From contig NZ_CP053837.1 in assembly GCF_013201705.1 (NCBI RefSeq), positions 434,001 through 498,000 on the forward strand: a DNA stretch of 64,000 nt, in the 5' to 3' direction. Both the position numbers and the translations under genes were made by a program. This document shows, piece after piece, positions 37,070 through 47,144 of this stretch (within the stretch, counting starts at the first letter, position 1; each line of letters begins with the position of its first letter). The stretch comes from Aliarcobacter faecis. Its GTDB lineage: Bacteria > Campylobacterota > Campylobacteria > Campylobacterales > Arcobacteraceae. Under the pieces are notes generated by a model that saw only the letters and a program-made list of their open reading frames with translations, made no database searches and was not told where the DNA came from.

Positions 37070-38132
37070 AGAGCCTTTTTTTTGGGATAACTACTCAGAC
37101 CAACCACAAGTTATAAAAGATAAAATTTATAAAAAAAGTATGCGAAAAAAACATATAAAAGATTATATAAAGCTTCTTTTTAGTTCTATTTTTATTTTAC
37201 CAATAGCAATTTTATTTATGAAGTTTTTTAGAGGAAAAGTGGAAACCTCAAATAGAGATTTTATAGGGCTTGGAGTCAATCTTGATAAAGATGATGGAAA
37301 AAATATTCAACAAGAGTTAGTTGAGGAACTTGGAGTTAAAAATTTAATTATTCGTTTACCACTTTGGGATATACAAAACATTGATTTATATGTAGATTTT
37401 GTGAAAAGCTTTAATGAAAAAAGCCCTAAAAATATACTTTTAAATATTATGCAAGATAGAGAAAATATAGAAAACTTAGAGTTTTTAAAACAAAGTTTAG
37501 AGCTTATTTTTACAAAATTTTCTAGTTTTGTTTTTGAGTACCAAATAGCTACAACTATAAACCGTGCGAAATGGGGTTTTTTTAGTGTAAAAGAGTATTT
37601 TCAATTTTATAAAATAGCACAAAATCTAAAAGAAGAAAAATTCCCAAATATAAAGCTTTTAGGACCATCTGTGATAGATTTTGAATACTATTATAATGTT
37701 CGAGCAATGTTTAATCTAGGGAAAATTAAATATGATATTGTCTCAGCACAACTATATGTAGATAGAAGGGGAAGTCCACAAAATAGACAATATGGTATTT
37801 TTGATTTAAAAAATAAAATTGATTTACTTTTTTCATTGGTAAAATTAAGTCCGAAATGCACAGATGATATTTATATAACAGAAGTAAATTGGCCTATAAA
37901 AAATACAGCTCCTTATGCACCAACAAGCGAGAAAGAGTGTGTTTCAAATGAAGATTATACAAAATATATGATTGATTATTTTAAAATAGCAAAAAATAGT
38001 TATAAAATAAAAAGAGTTTATTGGCACCAATTAATTGCACCTGGTTATGGTTTGGTTGATAATAGAGATGGAAAAATTATCAAATATCCACAATTTTATG
38101 CTTTTAAAGAACTGTTGGAAGCAAGACTTTAG
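37062..38132 (+). CDS. Membrane-anchored protein with a possible glycosidase-like (TIM-barrel) domain
   Basis: A 356-residue protein with one membrane helix near residues 33-55. After it comes a domain with alternating strand/helix pattern: FIGLGVNLD, NLIIRLPLWDI, and DIYITEVNWPIKN. The last resembles the nucleophile strand of clan GH-A glycosidases (Glu in TEVNWP, about residue 275). At the expected acid/base strand (FEYQIATTINRAKWGF) I do not see the usual Asn-Glu. So it may be a sugar-binding or inactive relative. The GTG start overlaps the upstream GT9 gene. Its role among core-sugar transferases is unknown. Confidence 0.55.
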   Translation: MNKEPFFWDNYSDQPQVIKDKIYKKSMRKKHIKDYIKLLFSSIFILPIAILFMKFFRGKVETSNRDFIGLGVNLDKDDGKNIQQELVEELGVKNLIIRLPLWDIQNIDLYVDFVKSFNEKSPKNILLNIMQDRENIENLEFLKQSLELIFTKFSSFVFEYQIATTINRAKWGFFSVKEYFQFYKIAQNLKEEKFPNIKLLGPSVIDFEYYYNVRAMFNLGKIKYDIVSAQLYVDRRGSPQNRQYGIFDLKNKIDLLFSLVKLSPKCTDDIYITEVNWPIKNTAPYAPTSEKECVSNEDYTKYMIDYFKIAKNSYKIKRVYWHQLIAPGYGLVDNRDGKIIKYPQFYAFKELLEARL

Positions 38133-38169
38133 TTTTAGAAAACAAAATAAATATAAAAAAGAGTTATAA

Positions 38170-39120
38170 ATGAAAATATTTATAGAAATTCCCTCTTGGT
38201 TAGGTGATGCTATCATGGCAACTCCAGCTATAGAAAATTTGATAAAAACTTATCCTCAAGCTAAAATTATACTCTTAGGTTCATTTGTATCTACACAAGC
38301 ATTTGAAGGATATTCAAATATAGAAAGGGTAATTGTAGATAATACAAAAAAAGAAAAGAATAGGTATAAAGCTCTTGTCTCCTTAGCAAAAAGTATAGGA
38401 AAAGTTGATTTAGCAATCTCTTTTAGAAGAAGTTTTTCTTCTAAATTTATGATGTTTTTTATAAAAGCGAAGGAAAAATTTAACTATAAAAGACTTACAA
38501 AAAAAGAAATACATCTAGCTATAAGATACAATGATTTTATAAATAAAGTTTTAAATTTAAGTAATGAAGTAGGGGATTTGAAACTTTATTTTAAGCCATT
38601 TTCTTACTCTAAAGCCACTCTTGGAATAAATCCTGGTGCAACATATGGAAGTGCAAAAAGATGGTATTCACAAGAGTTTGCAAAGGTTGCTATATCTTTA
38701 GCCAATAGATATGATATTGTTATTTTTGGAGGACCAACTGAAACTGATATTGCAAAAGATATAGAAGATGAGTTAATTAAAAATGGTATTTCAAATTATC
38801 AAAATTTAGCTGGAAAGACTACAATTCCTGAACTTATAGAAAAAATAGCTGGACTTGATCTCTTTATTACAAATGATAGTGGTCCTATGCATATTGCGGC
38901 TGCTTATAAAGTAAAAACTATTGCAATATTTGGACCTACGAAATTTACAGAAACAAATCAGTGGCATAATGATGAAAATGGCTTGATTATTACGAAGAAT
39001 CTCTCTTGTGCCCCTTGTATGAAAAGGGTTTGTCCTTTAAAACATCATAATTGTATGAAGCAAATAACAGCTAGTGATGTTTTAAAAGGCTTAGAAAAAT
39101 TAGAAGATATTTCAAAGTAA
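38170..39120 (+). CDS. waaF: LPS heptosyltransferase II (GT9)
   Basis: Adds the second heptose to the inner core. The 316-residue protein starts KIFIEIPSWLGDAIMATPAIENLI, the WaaF-type GDA motif. It has LGINPGATYGSAKRWY near residue 155, characteristic of WaaF, and LFITNDSGPMHIAAAYKVKTIAIFGPT near residue 235. The C-terminus has the CAPCMKRVCPLKHHNCM cysteine cluster. Among the four GT9 genes it is the best match to heptosyltransferase II. Confidence 0.87.
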   Translation: MKIFIEIPSWLGDAIMATPAIENLIKTYPQAKIILLGSFVSTQAFEGYSNIERVIVDNTKKEKNRYKALVSLAKSIGKVDLAISFRRSFSSKFMMFFIKAKEKFNYKRLTKKEIHLAIRYNDFINKVLNLSNEVGDLKLYFKPFSYSKATLGINPGATYGSAKRWYSQEFAKVAISLANRYDIVIFGGPTETDIAKDIEDELIKNGISNYQNLAGKTTIPELIEKIAGLDLFITNDSGPMHIAAAYKVKTIAIFGPTKFTETNQWHNDENGLIITKNLSCAPCMKRVCPLKHHNCMKQITASDVLKGLEKLEDISK

Positions 39121-39222
39121 AAATATAATTCATATTTTGATTACAATTTACTCGTAAGATATTTATTCTTTATTAATTATTTAGGAATATTATTTCAAAA
39201 AATTATCACAAGGATATTCTCT

Positions 39223-40830
39223 TTGAAAGCAATTTCTACAAATAGATTAATTATCATATTTTCTATTATTTTTACTCTATTCTACAATTTTAAATTTTTT
39301 AAAGATATGTTTTTAGCTTATGGTTTTAATGGTTTAAATCTTTTATATTTTTTATCAACAGCAATTTTACTTGTAGCATTGATGAGTTTTATATTTTCAT
39401 TTTTTAGTTCAAAATATATAATAAAACCACTTTTTATTCTACTTTTTGTAGTTTCGGCATTTACAGCTTATTTTATGGATACATATAGCATTGTAATTGA
39501 TACAGAGATGATAAGAAATAGTTTACAAACAAATTTAAAAGAGTCTATGGATTTGTTTAGTTTTAAACTGATTTTATATGTAGTTTTTTTAGCAATTCTC
39601 CCAGTATATTTTATATATAAAGTAAGAATTGAGTATAAATCTTTGAAAGTTGAACTATTCTCAAGAGTAAAAATTATAGTTTTATCTTTAATCATAATTT
39701 TGGTGATAATTTTTAGTTTTTCAAAATTTTATACCTCTTTTGCAAGAGAACATAAACCTTTAAGATATAATGTAAACCCTATATATTGGATATATAGTAT
39801 AGCAAATTATCTAAATAAAACTTTTGATACAGCTCCTACAGAACTTAAAGAAATTGGTCTTGATTCAAAAGTAGTTGAACCAATAGAAGAGCCAAAAGAG
39901 TTGATTGTTTTAGTTGTTGGTGAAACGGCAAGAGCTGATAGATTTTCACTAAATGGTTATTCTAAAGAGACAAATCCTCTTTTAAAAAAAGAAAATGTTA
40001 TAAGCTTTCCAAATATGTACTCTTGTGGAACTTCGACTGCTCATTCTGTACCTTGTATGTTTTCTGTTTATGACAAAGATGACTATAGTTATAAAAAAGG
40101 TATTTCAACTCAAAATGTTTTAGATGTTTTAAAAAATACTCAAGATATTGCAATTTTATGGAGAGATAATAATTCTGATTCAAAAGGAGTAGCATTAAGA
40201 GTAGATTATGAAGATTTTAGAACTTCTGCTACAAATACAATATGCGAAGATGATGAGTGTAGAGATGAAGGAATGCTTGTAGGGCTTGAAGATTATGTAG
40301 AGAAAAATAAGGGAAAAGATATTTTAATAGTTCTTCATCAAATGGGAAGTCATGGACCAGCATATTATAAAAGATATCCAAAAGAGTTTGAAAAATTTAC
40401 ACCAGTTTGTCAAACAAATCAGTTAGAGAGTTGTACACAAGAGGAGATAAGTAATACTTATGATAATACGATTTTATATACAGATTATTTTTTATCAAAA
40501 GCTATAAATTTCTTAAAAAAATATGAAAATAGCCATGAAACAGCTTTGATGTATGTATCTGATCATGGTGAGAGTTTAGGTGAAAATGGAATTTATCTTC
40601 ATGGAATGCCTTATGCTATAGCTCCAAAAGAGCAAAAAAATGTTGCTTCTTTACTTTGGATAGGAGATGGTGCTATGGAACATGAATATGATAAAGATAA
40701 AGTTAAACTTATTAAAGATAATGAGTTCTCTCAGGATAATCTATTCCATACTCTTTTAGGGCTTTTTGAAGTTGAAACTGAAGTTTATAAAAAGGATATG
40801 GATATTTTAAATGATGCAAGAAACGATTAA
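39223..40830 (+). CDS. Phosphoethanolamine transferase (EptA family)
   Basis: Transfers phosphoethanolamine from phosphatidylethanolamine to lipid A or other periplasmic acceptors. The 535-residue protein has five N-terminal membrane helices (to about residue 165). The alkaline-phosphatase-like domain follows, with ELIVLVVGETARADRFSLNGY (metal-binding Glu), the nucleophile Thr in MYSCGTSTAHSVPCMFS near residue 270, and YVSDHGESLGENGIYLHG near residue 445. The start is TTG at 39223, preceded by AAGGA. In related Campylobacter the enzyme also modifies the flagellar rod protein and raises polymyxin resistance. It overlaps the PAP2 gene by 20 bp. Confidence 0.92.
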   Translation: MKAISTNRLIIIFSIIFTLFYNFKFFKDMFLAYGFNGLNLLYFLSTAILLVALMSFIFSFFSSKYIIKPLFILLFVVSAFTAYFMDTYSIVIDTEMIRNSLQTNLKESMDLFSFKLILYVVFLAILPVYFIYKVRIEYKSLKVELFSRVKIIVLSLIIILVIIFSFSKFYTSFAREHKPLRYNVNPIYWIYSIANYLNKTFDTAPTELKEIGLDSKVVEPIEEPKELIVLVVGETARADRFSLNGYSKETNPLLKKENVISFPNMYSCGTSTAHSVPCMFSVYDKDDYSYKKGISTQNVLDVLKNTQDIAILWRDNNSDSKGVALRVDYEDFRTSATNTICEDDECRDEGMLVGLEDYVEKNKGKDILIVLHQMGSHGPAYYKRYPKEFEKFTPVCQTNQLESCTQEEISNTYDNTILYTDYFLSKAINFLKKYENSHETALMYVSDHGESLGENGIYLHGMPYAIAPKEQKNVASLLWIGDGAMEHEYDKDKVKLIKDNEFSQDNLFHTLLGLFEVETEVYKKDMDILNDARND

Positions 40831-41506
40831 TAGGCAAATTATTATTACAGGTTTCTTATTTATATTTGTGGTTCTAATTTTTGAGTTTACAAATTTTGAT
40901 ATAGATTTTCAAAAGTTTTTTTATAATTTTGAGAATAAAACTTGGTTTATATCAAAAGATGAAGTAATAGCAGATTTAATCTTTTATAGTGGGTTTAAGA
41001 AATTATTTATTGGTTTTTCAATTTTAGTTGTATTAATAACTATTTTCTCATTTTTCAAGAAAATTATTTTTTTTCAAGAGTATAAAAAAGGTTTACTAAT
41101 TTTATCTTTATCACTCATTCTAGTTCCTTCTTTATCTGGATTAAAAAGTATTACAAATGTTCCTTGTCCTACTAATATTATAGAGTTTGGTGGCAATTCA
41201 ATAGATGTAAAAATCCTTGAAAGTTATCCAAAAGATTATATTCAAGAGTCAAAACATAGATGTTGGCCTGCTGGTCATGCTACAATGGGATTTTCTCTAA
41301 TGGCACTATATTTTCTATTTAAAACACAAAGAAATAGAAATATTGCTTTAGGTGTGGGAATAACTATTGGAATTTTAACTGGGGGCTATAAGATATTAAT
41401 TGGAGATCATTTTTTAAGTCATACTTTAGTTACTATGTTAGCAGTTTGGTTAGTTATTTTATTGATTGTTAAATTAGTAAATAAAATAAAAAAGCTAGAA
41501 GATTAA
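40811..41506 (+). CDS. PAP2-family membrane phosphatase
   Basis: A 231-residue integral-membrane acid-phosphatase-like protein with about five helices. Seen motifs are the second signature CWPAGHATMGFSLMAL near residue 155 (PSGH type) and the third GDHFLSHTLVTM near residue 200. The first (KxxxxxxRP) is not obvious. Family members hydrolyse lipid phosphates, including lipid A 1- or 4'-phosphate. Its 20-bp overlap with the phosphoethanolamine transferase suggests the pair modifies the same lipid A phosphate positions, which is an inference. Confidence 0.8.
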   Translation: MMQETINRQIIITGFLFIFVVLIFEFTNFDIDFQKFFYNFENKTWFISKDEVIADLIFYSGFKKLFIGFSILVVLITIFSFFKKIIFFQEYKKGLLILSLSLILVPSLSGLKSITNVPCPTNIIEFGGNSIDVKILESYPKDYIQESKHRCWPAGHATMGFSLMALYFLFKTQRNRNIALGVGITIGILTGGYKILIGDHFLSHTLVTMLAVWLVILLIVKLVNKIKKLED

Positions 41507-41515
41507 CTCTTCTAG
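41495..41515. terminator. Bidirectional terminator between convergent genes
   Basis: CTAGAAGA and TCTTCTAG form a perfect 8-bp stem with a 5-nt loop that spans the stop of the PAP2 gene and touches the stop of the minus-strand gene. In the minus direction it is followed by CTTTTTTATTTTATTT, and in the plus direction by a weaker T-rich run. It can serve both genes. Confidence 0.7.
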
Positions 41516-43414
41516 TTATTTGTAAGATTTATTTTTATACATATCATCTAAAATATAAATCAAAGCCAAAGCTTCTTTTTGTAAATCCTCATTATTTGGA
41601 ATTTCTACTAATTTTTTATCTTTATATTCAAAAGTTTTAGTGGGTAGATTTGGAACTAAAATAGTTATTATATCTCCTTTCCTATAAGCATAAATTTCAT
41701 CAAATAACATCAAATTTATATCTTGCTTATTATCTTTAAATATAGAGTTCCCAAGTATTGGATAAGATAAATCAATTCCTATTAAATCTAAAGCTGTTGC
41801 TAAAACATCTGCTTGAGAACTTAATCTACTAAATATTTGAGGAGAAATACCATCACTTATGATAACAGCAGGTATTTGGAACATATCAATAGGAACTATT
41901 TGGTCTCCATAAACTCTTACATTGTGGTCAGCAACTATAACAAATACAGTATTTTTAAAATAATCCTCTTTGTGTGCTAGTTCAAAAAATTTTCCTATTG
42001 CAAAATCAGCATATTTTATAGCATTTTCAACACTATTTCTTGGAAAGTTTTTATCAAATTCTATCTTTCCATCAGGAAGTTCAAAAGGCATATGATTTGA
42101 TGAACTAAACATTACACTTACAAAATTTTCTTTATTTTTAGAATATGTTTTAAACTGTTCATTTGCTTTGATTACCAAATCTTCATCACTTACACCCCAA
42201 GTACTTTTAAAAATAGGATTTATATAATCTTTTTCTTCAATTACTTCATCAAAACCATTTCCCAAGTACCAACTTTTCATATTATCAAATCTAGCTTCTC
42301 CACCATAAATAAAGCTTGATTTGTAACCATAAGGTTTTAGTAAATTAGCAATTGTAAAGTAGTCATGTTGAGACTTATTTCTCTTTAAAACTTCAACACT
42401 ATGAATAGGCAAAGTTCCACTTGTAAGTGCAGCTAAGCCCCTAACACTTCTTGTACCATTTGAGTAAAGATTTGTAAAAGATATATAATTTTTTGCTAAA
42501 TTATCCAAATTTGGAGTTAAATTTTGTTTCCCTATAAATCCTGTAAATTGAGCTCCTAAACTCTCTTGTATAAAAATTACAAGATTTTTTTGCTCTTTTT
42601 TCTCTAAATGAGTTTTTACCTCTCTATAAAAAGGTTTTGTTTCATTTTTATAAGTAATTCCCAAAGTTTTTGAAGCCACTTTGTAAGCCTCTTCAACACT
42701 CATTTTTCCATATTTTGAGATATCATTTTCACTTTTTATATTTGAATAATAGGCATAACCTAAAGAGTGAATAGAGTTTTTTGTAATTTCATTTATAACT
42801 CTATTTGTACTATATAAAGCATCAGAGATATTTACAGGTCTATGACCTAAAGATGAACGAATACCTAAAAATAGAACTAAAAGAATAGGTAAGAGTAGTA
42901 TTACTCTTGAAAAATAACTTTGTTCAAAAACTTTTTCAAACTTTATAAAATTTGATTTTAGATATATTCTAGCTACAATAAATATCAAAATAAATGCACC
43001 GATAAATTCTAATTTATAATCTTTAAAGAGTAAAGAAGATACCTCTTTAGGATATGCTAAATACTCAATAAATAGATAATTCGGTCTTAAATCATATTGT
43101 GCAAAAAATGGAAAACTAGCACTTTCAATAAATAGTGCAATAACTAAGAAAACTAAAATATAAAAATTTAAAAAATTTGAGATATATTTTGAAAATATTT
43201 TTGGAGAAAGTGTTAAAAGAATAGTTGGAATAATAAGAATTATAGAGATAACTATTGTATCCATTCTTAAACCATAGATAAATGTTAATAAGGACTCTTC
43301 TAATGAAATATCACTTAACCTATTAAAATATATTAGATAAAAAAAAGTTCTTCCTATAAAAAAAAGAGCACCAAAAACTATATAAACTTTTAAAAGTTCC
43401 CGAAAAATTGCCAT
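41516..43414 (-). CDS. LTA-synthase-like sulfatase-fold membrane transferase
   Basis: A 632-residue protein with five N-terminal membrane helices (to about residue 190) and a periplasmic sulfatase-fold domain. The metal/nucleophile segment is VIFIQESLGAQFTGFIG followed by LYSNGTRSVRGLAALTSG near residue 315 (Thr nucleophile in LtaS-type enzymes). FVIVADHNVRVYG supplies further metal ligands. Gram-negative relatives (OpgB-type, phosphoethanolamine- or phosphoglycerol-transferring) modify periplasmic glucans or LPS. A Gram-positive LTA role is unlikely here. It lies 95 bp downstream of gmhA. Confidence 0.82.
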   Translation of the reverse strand: MAIFRELLKVYIVFGALFFIGRTFFYLIYFNRLSDISLEESLLTFIYGLRMDTIVISIILIIPTILLTLSPKIFSKYISNFLNFYILVFLVIALFIESASFPFFAQYDLRPNYLFIEYLAYPKEVSSLLFKDYKLEFIGAFILIFIVARIYLKSNFIKFEKVFEQSYFSRVILLLPILLVLFLGIRSSLGHRPVNISDALYSTNRVINEITKNSIHSLGYAYYSNIKSENDISKYGKMSVEEAYKVASKTLGITYKNETKPFYREVKTHLEKKEQKNLVIFIQESLGAQFTGFIGKQNLTPNLDNLAKNYISFTNLYSNGTRSVRGLAALTSGTLPIHSVEVLKRNKSQHDYFTIANLLKPYGYKSSFIYGGEARFDNMKSWYLGNGFDEVIEEKDYINPIFKSTWGVSDEDLVIKANEQFKTYSKNKENFVSVMFSSSNHMPFELPDGKIEFDKNFPRNSVENAIKYADFAIGKFFELAHKEDYFKNTVFVIVADHNVRVYGDQIVPIDMFQIPAVIISDGISPQIFSRLSSQADVLATALDLIGIDLSYPILGNSIFKDNKQDINLMLFDEIYAYRKGDIITILVPNLPTKTFEYKDKKLVEIPNNEDLQKEALALIYILDDMYKNKSYK

Positions 43415-43509
43415 AAAACCTCTTTGAAAATAAAGTAAAGAAAAGCTAAATGATTTTACTCATTTAGCTTTATTTAAGATAGGAATCTTAGTATTAATAT
43501 CCCTTTTTA

Positions 43510-44115
43510 TTAGAGTTTGGTTATTTCATTGTCTATAATTTGACAAATAGTATGTTCAAAAAGTATGTGCATCTCTTGTATTCTTGGAGTATCATTTGAT
43601 GGAACAACTAAGTTTATATCACAAAGTTCATTCATTTTTCCACCATCTCGCCCTGTTAATCCAATAGTTTTGCAACCCATTTCACGTGCCACTTTTAAGG
43701 CATTTATAACATTTGCAGAGTTTCCAGAAGTAGAGATTCCTATTACTAAATCACCTTTATTTGCTAAAGCTTCAACTTGTCTATCAAAAACTCTATCATA
43801 TCCATAATCATTTCCAATAGCTGTTAATGCACTTGTATCAGTTGTAAGTGCAATACCTGGAAGTCCTCGTCTTTCAGTTTTATATCTTCCCGTTAATTCT
43901 GCTGCAAAATGTTGTGCATCAGCTGCACTTCCACCATTTCCACAAAGTAGTATTTTATTTCCAGCTCTTAGTGTTTCAACTGCAATTTTTGAAGCTTCTA
44001 AAAGAGGTTCTTGCATAGTCTCTATAACTTTTGATATTATTTCTTGGTGTGCTAAAAACTCTTTAATTATTGCATTTTTATTCGCACAAGGCGAAATTTC
44101 ATTATTTTCCATCAT
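43510..44115 (-). CDS. gmhA: Sedoheptulose-7-phosphate isomerase
   Basis: First step of ADP-L-glycero-beta-D-manno-heptose synthesis. The 201-residue SIS-domain protein shows [23 protein letters not shown] near residue 57, [15 protein letters not shown] near residue 130, and the C-terminal [18 protein letters not shown] with active-site Glu/His. It overlaps the hldE 3' end by 14 bp, completing the order gmhB-hldD-hldE-gmhA. Confidence 0.96.
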   Translation of the reverse strand: MMENNEISPCANKNAIIKEFLAHQEIISKVIETMQEPLLEASKIAVETLRAGNKILLCGNGGSAADAQHFAAELTGRYKTERRGLPGIALTTDTSALTAIGNDYGYDRVFDRQVEALANKGDLVIGISTSGNSANVINALKVAREMGCKTIGLTGRDGGKMNELCDINLVVPSNDTPRIQEMHILFEHTICQIIDNEITKL

Positions 44116-45532
44116 TTTCTTTTATCCTTTTTATCGTATTTGTTGTACTTTTTCCATCTACAAATTGTACAAGTTTTAGCTCATTTGCTATATCTTGTCC
44201 AACTACCTCTTTCCCCTCATAATCTCCACCTTTTACCAAAGTATGTGGTTTGATTAGTTTGATTAATTCATAAGGAGTCTCTTCTTCAAAAATAACTACA
44301 TAATCTACACTTTCAAGTGAAGCTAAAATATAAGCTCTGTCATCTTGATTGTTTATTGGTCTTGTTTCTCCTTTTAGCTTTTTTACACTACTATCTGCAT
44401 TTAAACCTAAAATTAAGATATCTCCATAGCTTTTTGCTTTTTCAAGATATTTTACATGCCCAACATGAAGTATGTCAAAACAACCATTTGTAAAAACTAT
44501 TTTTTTGCCTTGTTTATGAAATTTAGAAGCTAACTCTTCAATCTCTTGAAAAGTTTTTATATGGCTTGTTGAGTTTGATTTGTGTAAACTATACTCATAT
44601 TCATAAATCTCATCAAGAGTTGCTGTTGCACTTCCTATTTTTCCTACAACAACACCAGCAGCTAAATTTGCAAAATTAATAGCTTTATCTATAGATAAAT
44701 CATTTCCTAAAGCAAAAGCAATAGAAGCTATAACAGTATCTCCCGCACCTGTTACATCATAAACTTCTCTAGCAACAGTTGGTTTTATACTAAGAGTCTC
44801 TTCAAATATAGCAATTCCTTGTTCACTTAAAGTGATAAGTGAAACTTTTAAATCACATTTTTCTTTTAAACTTTTTAAGGCATTTATCAAAGAGTTTTCA
44901 TCTTTTATATCTATATTTGTAGCTTCCATAGCCTCTTTTTTATTAGGGGTTAGAGTATAAGAACCTTTATATTTACTATAATCTTTTCCTTTTGGATCAA
45001 CTAAAACTTTTACATCGTGTTCATTTGCTATTTTTATAATATCTTGTGTTAATTTAGTTGTTAGAACGCCTTTCCCATAGTCAGATAATATAATAGAGCT
45101 ATATTTTTTGATACTATTTTTTAAAGTTTGTACTATTACTTTATGGCTATTTTCATCAATATCATCAATACTCTCCATATCATATCTTAAAACTTGTTGT
45201 TGAGAAGCAATAAGTCGGCTTTTCTTAGATGTTTTTCGCATCACTTCAACTACTAAATTTGAAGTTGAAATATTTATTTTTTCTAGTAGGGTTTTTAGTT
45301 CATTTGCTACATTATCAGCTCCAATTACACTTATAACATCAACCTTTGCTCCTAGAGTAACAAGGTTATTTATTACGTTTCCTGCTCCACCAAGAACTGA
45401 GCTCTCTTTTTTTACATTTACAATTTGAACTGGTGCTTCTGGTGAGATTCTATCGCAATTTCCCCATAAATAATGATCTATCATTAAATCACCAATTACT
45501 AAAATATTTGGTTTTTTATCCAATTTTTTCAT
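44102..45532 (-). CDS. hldE: Bifunctional heptose-7-phosphate kinase / heptose-1-phosphate adenylyltransferase
   Basis: A 476-residue fusion. The N-terminal ribokinase-fold kinase (about 1-320) has [11 protein letters not shown] and the catalytic [20 protein letters not shown] near residue 265. The C-terminal cytidylyltransferase-fold domain (about 345-476) has [21 protein letters not shown] (HxGH). The kinase makes heptose-1,7-bisphosphate and the transferase makes ADP-heptose, with GmhB acting between them. It overlaps hldD by 4 bp upstream and gmhA by 14 bp downstream. Confidence 0.96.
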   Translation of the reverse strand: MKKLDKKPNILVIGDLMIDHYLWGNCDRISPEAPVQIVNVKKESSVLGGAGNVINNLVTLGAKVDVISVIGADNVANELKTLLEKINISTSNLVVEVMRKTSKKSRLIASQQQVLRYDMESIDDIDENSHKVIVQTLKNSIKKYSSIILSDYGKGVLTTKLTQDIIKIANEHDVKVLVDPKGKDYSKYKGSYTLTPNKKEAMEATNIDIKDENSLINALKSLKEKCDLKVSLITLSEQGIAIFEETLSIKPTVAREVYDVTGAGDTVIASIAFALGNDLSIDKAINFANLAAGVVVGKIGSATATLDEIYEYEYSLHKSNSTSHIKTFQEIEELASKFHKQGKKIVFTNGCFDILHVGHVKYLEKAKSYGDILILGLNADSSVKKLKGETRPINNQDDRAYILASLESVDYVVIFEEETPYELIKLIKPHTLVKGGDYEGKEVVGQDIANELKLVQFVDGKSTTNTIKRIKENDGK

Positions 45533-46536
45533 TTAACTTCTTCTTTAAATAATCTTTTAATTTCTACAATATAGGCTTTTATCCCATCTTCTAAAGAGTA
45601 TTTGGGTTTATAATCTAAAAATTTCTTTGTAGTTTCTATATTTGCTTCTGTAAAAAATTGATATGAACCAATAAATGGATTTGGAATATACTCTTTGCCA
45701 TTATTGATTTCAAGCTCTTTTTGTAAAATATTTACAATATCTTCAAAGCTTCTAGCATTTCCAGTTCCAACATTGTAAACCCCAGATTTTTTAGGTTTAC
45801 AAGCTTTAATATTTGCTTGGATAATATCTTCAATATAGATAAAATCTCTTAAGATTTTATCACTTCCTTCAAAAAGTTTTGGAGTAAGACCTTTTAATAT
45901 TTGATGTCCAAATTGTACAACCATAGAAGCTGTTTTGTTTTTGAAAAACTCTTTTGGTCCATAAACATTAAAATATTTTAGCCCTACAATAGATATTGGT
46001 AAATCTTTTTTTAGATACTCATAAGTGATATTATCCATCATAACTTTTGAAAATCCATAAACATTATTTGGTTTTTCAAATCCAACCTCAAATCTATCAC
46101 TATCTCCATAAGTTGCAGCTGATGAGGCATAAATCATATTTGCTTTATGTTTTATTGCAATTTTTAGTAAATCCTCATAGGCATTTACATTTGTTTTTAT
46201 CATAATATCTTGTTCAAGTGCAGTTGTATCAGAGATTGCAGCTTGATGAAAAATATAGTCAAACTTATAATCTTTTTCTAAACTTTTTAAAAGATTTTTG
46301 TCATTTATATCCCCACTTATTACAATTCCGTGAAATCCAATTAAGTTTTTAAAGTGACCAAAGCTTTTTAAATTTCCATTTGAAAAAGTCTCACCATTTC
46401 TAAAACAATCTAAAACTACAACTTTTGCTTCAGGATAGTTTTTTTGGAAATAAAAAGCTAAATTTGAACCTATAAATCCAGCTCCACCAGTAATTAAAAT
46501 TGTCTTTTTATTAAAATTTATATTATTATATTTCAT
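45529..46536 (-). CDS. hldD: ADP-L-glycero-D-manno-heptose 6-epimerase
   Basis: Final step in ADP-heptose synthesis, converting the D,D to the L,D form. The 335-residue extended SDR shows ILITGGAGFIGSNLAFYFQ (NADP binding), FHQAAISDTTALEQD, the catalytic NVYGFSKVMMDN, and YFNVYGPKE. The length is normal. gmhB lies two bases upstream. Confidence 0.95.
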   Translation of the reverse strand: MKYNNINFNKKTILITGGAGFIGSNLAFYFQKNYPEAKVVVLDCFRNGETFSNGNLKSFGHFKNLIGFHGIVISGDINDKNLLKSLEKDYKFDYIFHQAAISDTTALEQDIMIKTNVNAYEDLLKIAIKHKANMIYASSAATYGDSDRFEVGFEKPNNVYGFSKVMMDNITYEYLKKDLPISIVGLKYFNVYGPKEFFKNKTASMVVQFGHQILKGLTPKLFEGSDKILRDFIYIEDIIQANIKACKPKKSGVYNVGTGNARSFEDIVNILQKELEINNGKEYIPNPFIGSYQFFTEANIETTKKFLDYKPKYSLEDGIKAYIVEIKRLFKEEVK

Positions 46537-46538
46537 AT

Positions 46539-47054
46539 CTATCCTTTTATATATTTTAAACTATCAATTAAACTTTTTGCTACAAAAAAATCTTTATTTG
46601 AACTCTCTTTTTTATCTATCAAAATTTTATTTGCAATATTACCATTTTTTGCACACTCTATATCACTTATTTTATCCCCAATAAGCCAAGAGTTTTCTAA
46701 GTCTATTTTAAAATCGTTTAAAGATTGTAAAATCATTCCTTCTTTTGGTTTTCTGCAAGAGCAATTTTCCTCTGGGCTATGAGGACAAAAATAGACTTTT
46801 AAAATATTAATATCTTGTTTTTTAAACTCTTCTAGCATATAGTTTGTAAGAGTTTCAAACTCCTCTTTAGTATAATAATTTCTTCCAATCCCAGACTGAT
46901 TTGTAATAATAATTATTTCATAGCCTAAATTTAAAAACTCTTTACACGCTTCAAAAACTCCAGATATAAACTTAAATTTGCTAATCTCATAAACATATCC
47001 AAAATCTTCATTTATAACTCCATCTCTATCAAGATAGATTACTCTTTTTTGCAT
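46539..47054 (-). CDS. gmhB: D-glycero-beta-D-manno-heptose-1,7-bisphosphate 7-phosphatase
   Basis: HAD-family phosphatase of 171 residues acting between the two HldE reactions. Seen are the nucleophile motif VIYLDRDGVINEDFGYV, IIITNQSGIGR (motif II), the zinc-binding CPHSPEENCSCRKP, and WLIGDKISDIECAKNGN (motif IV). It is the first gene of the minus-strand heptose unit; the plus-strand gene at 47145 diverges from it. Confidence 0.94.
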   Translation of the reverse strand: MQKRVIYLDRDGVINEDFGYVYEISKFKFISGVFEACKEFLNLGYEIIIITNQSGIGRNYYTKEEFETLTNYMLEEFKKQDINILKVYFCPHSPEENCSCRKPKEGMILQSLNDFKIDLENSWLIGDKISDIECAKNGNIANKILIDKKESSNKDFFVAKSLIDSLKYIKG

Positions 47055-47144
47055 TTTTAAAATCCTTTATTTATACATTTAAATAATATCATAAAGCTCT
47101 TTTAACTATAATAATGCTTTAAAAAATGAGAATAAAGAGTTTAA

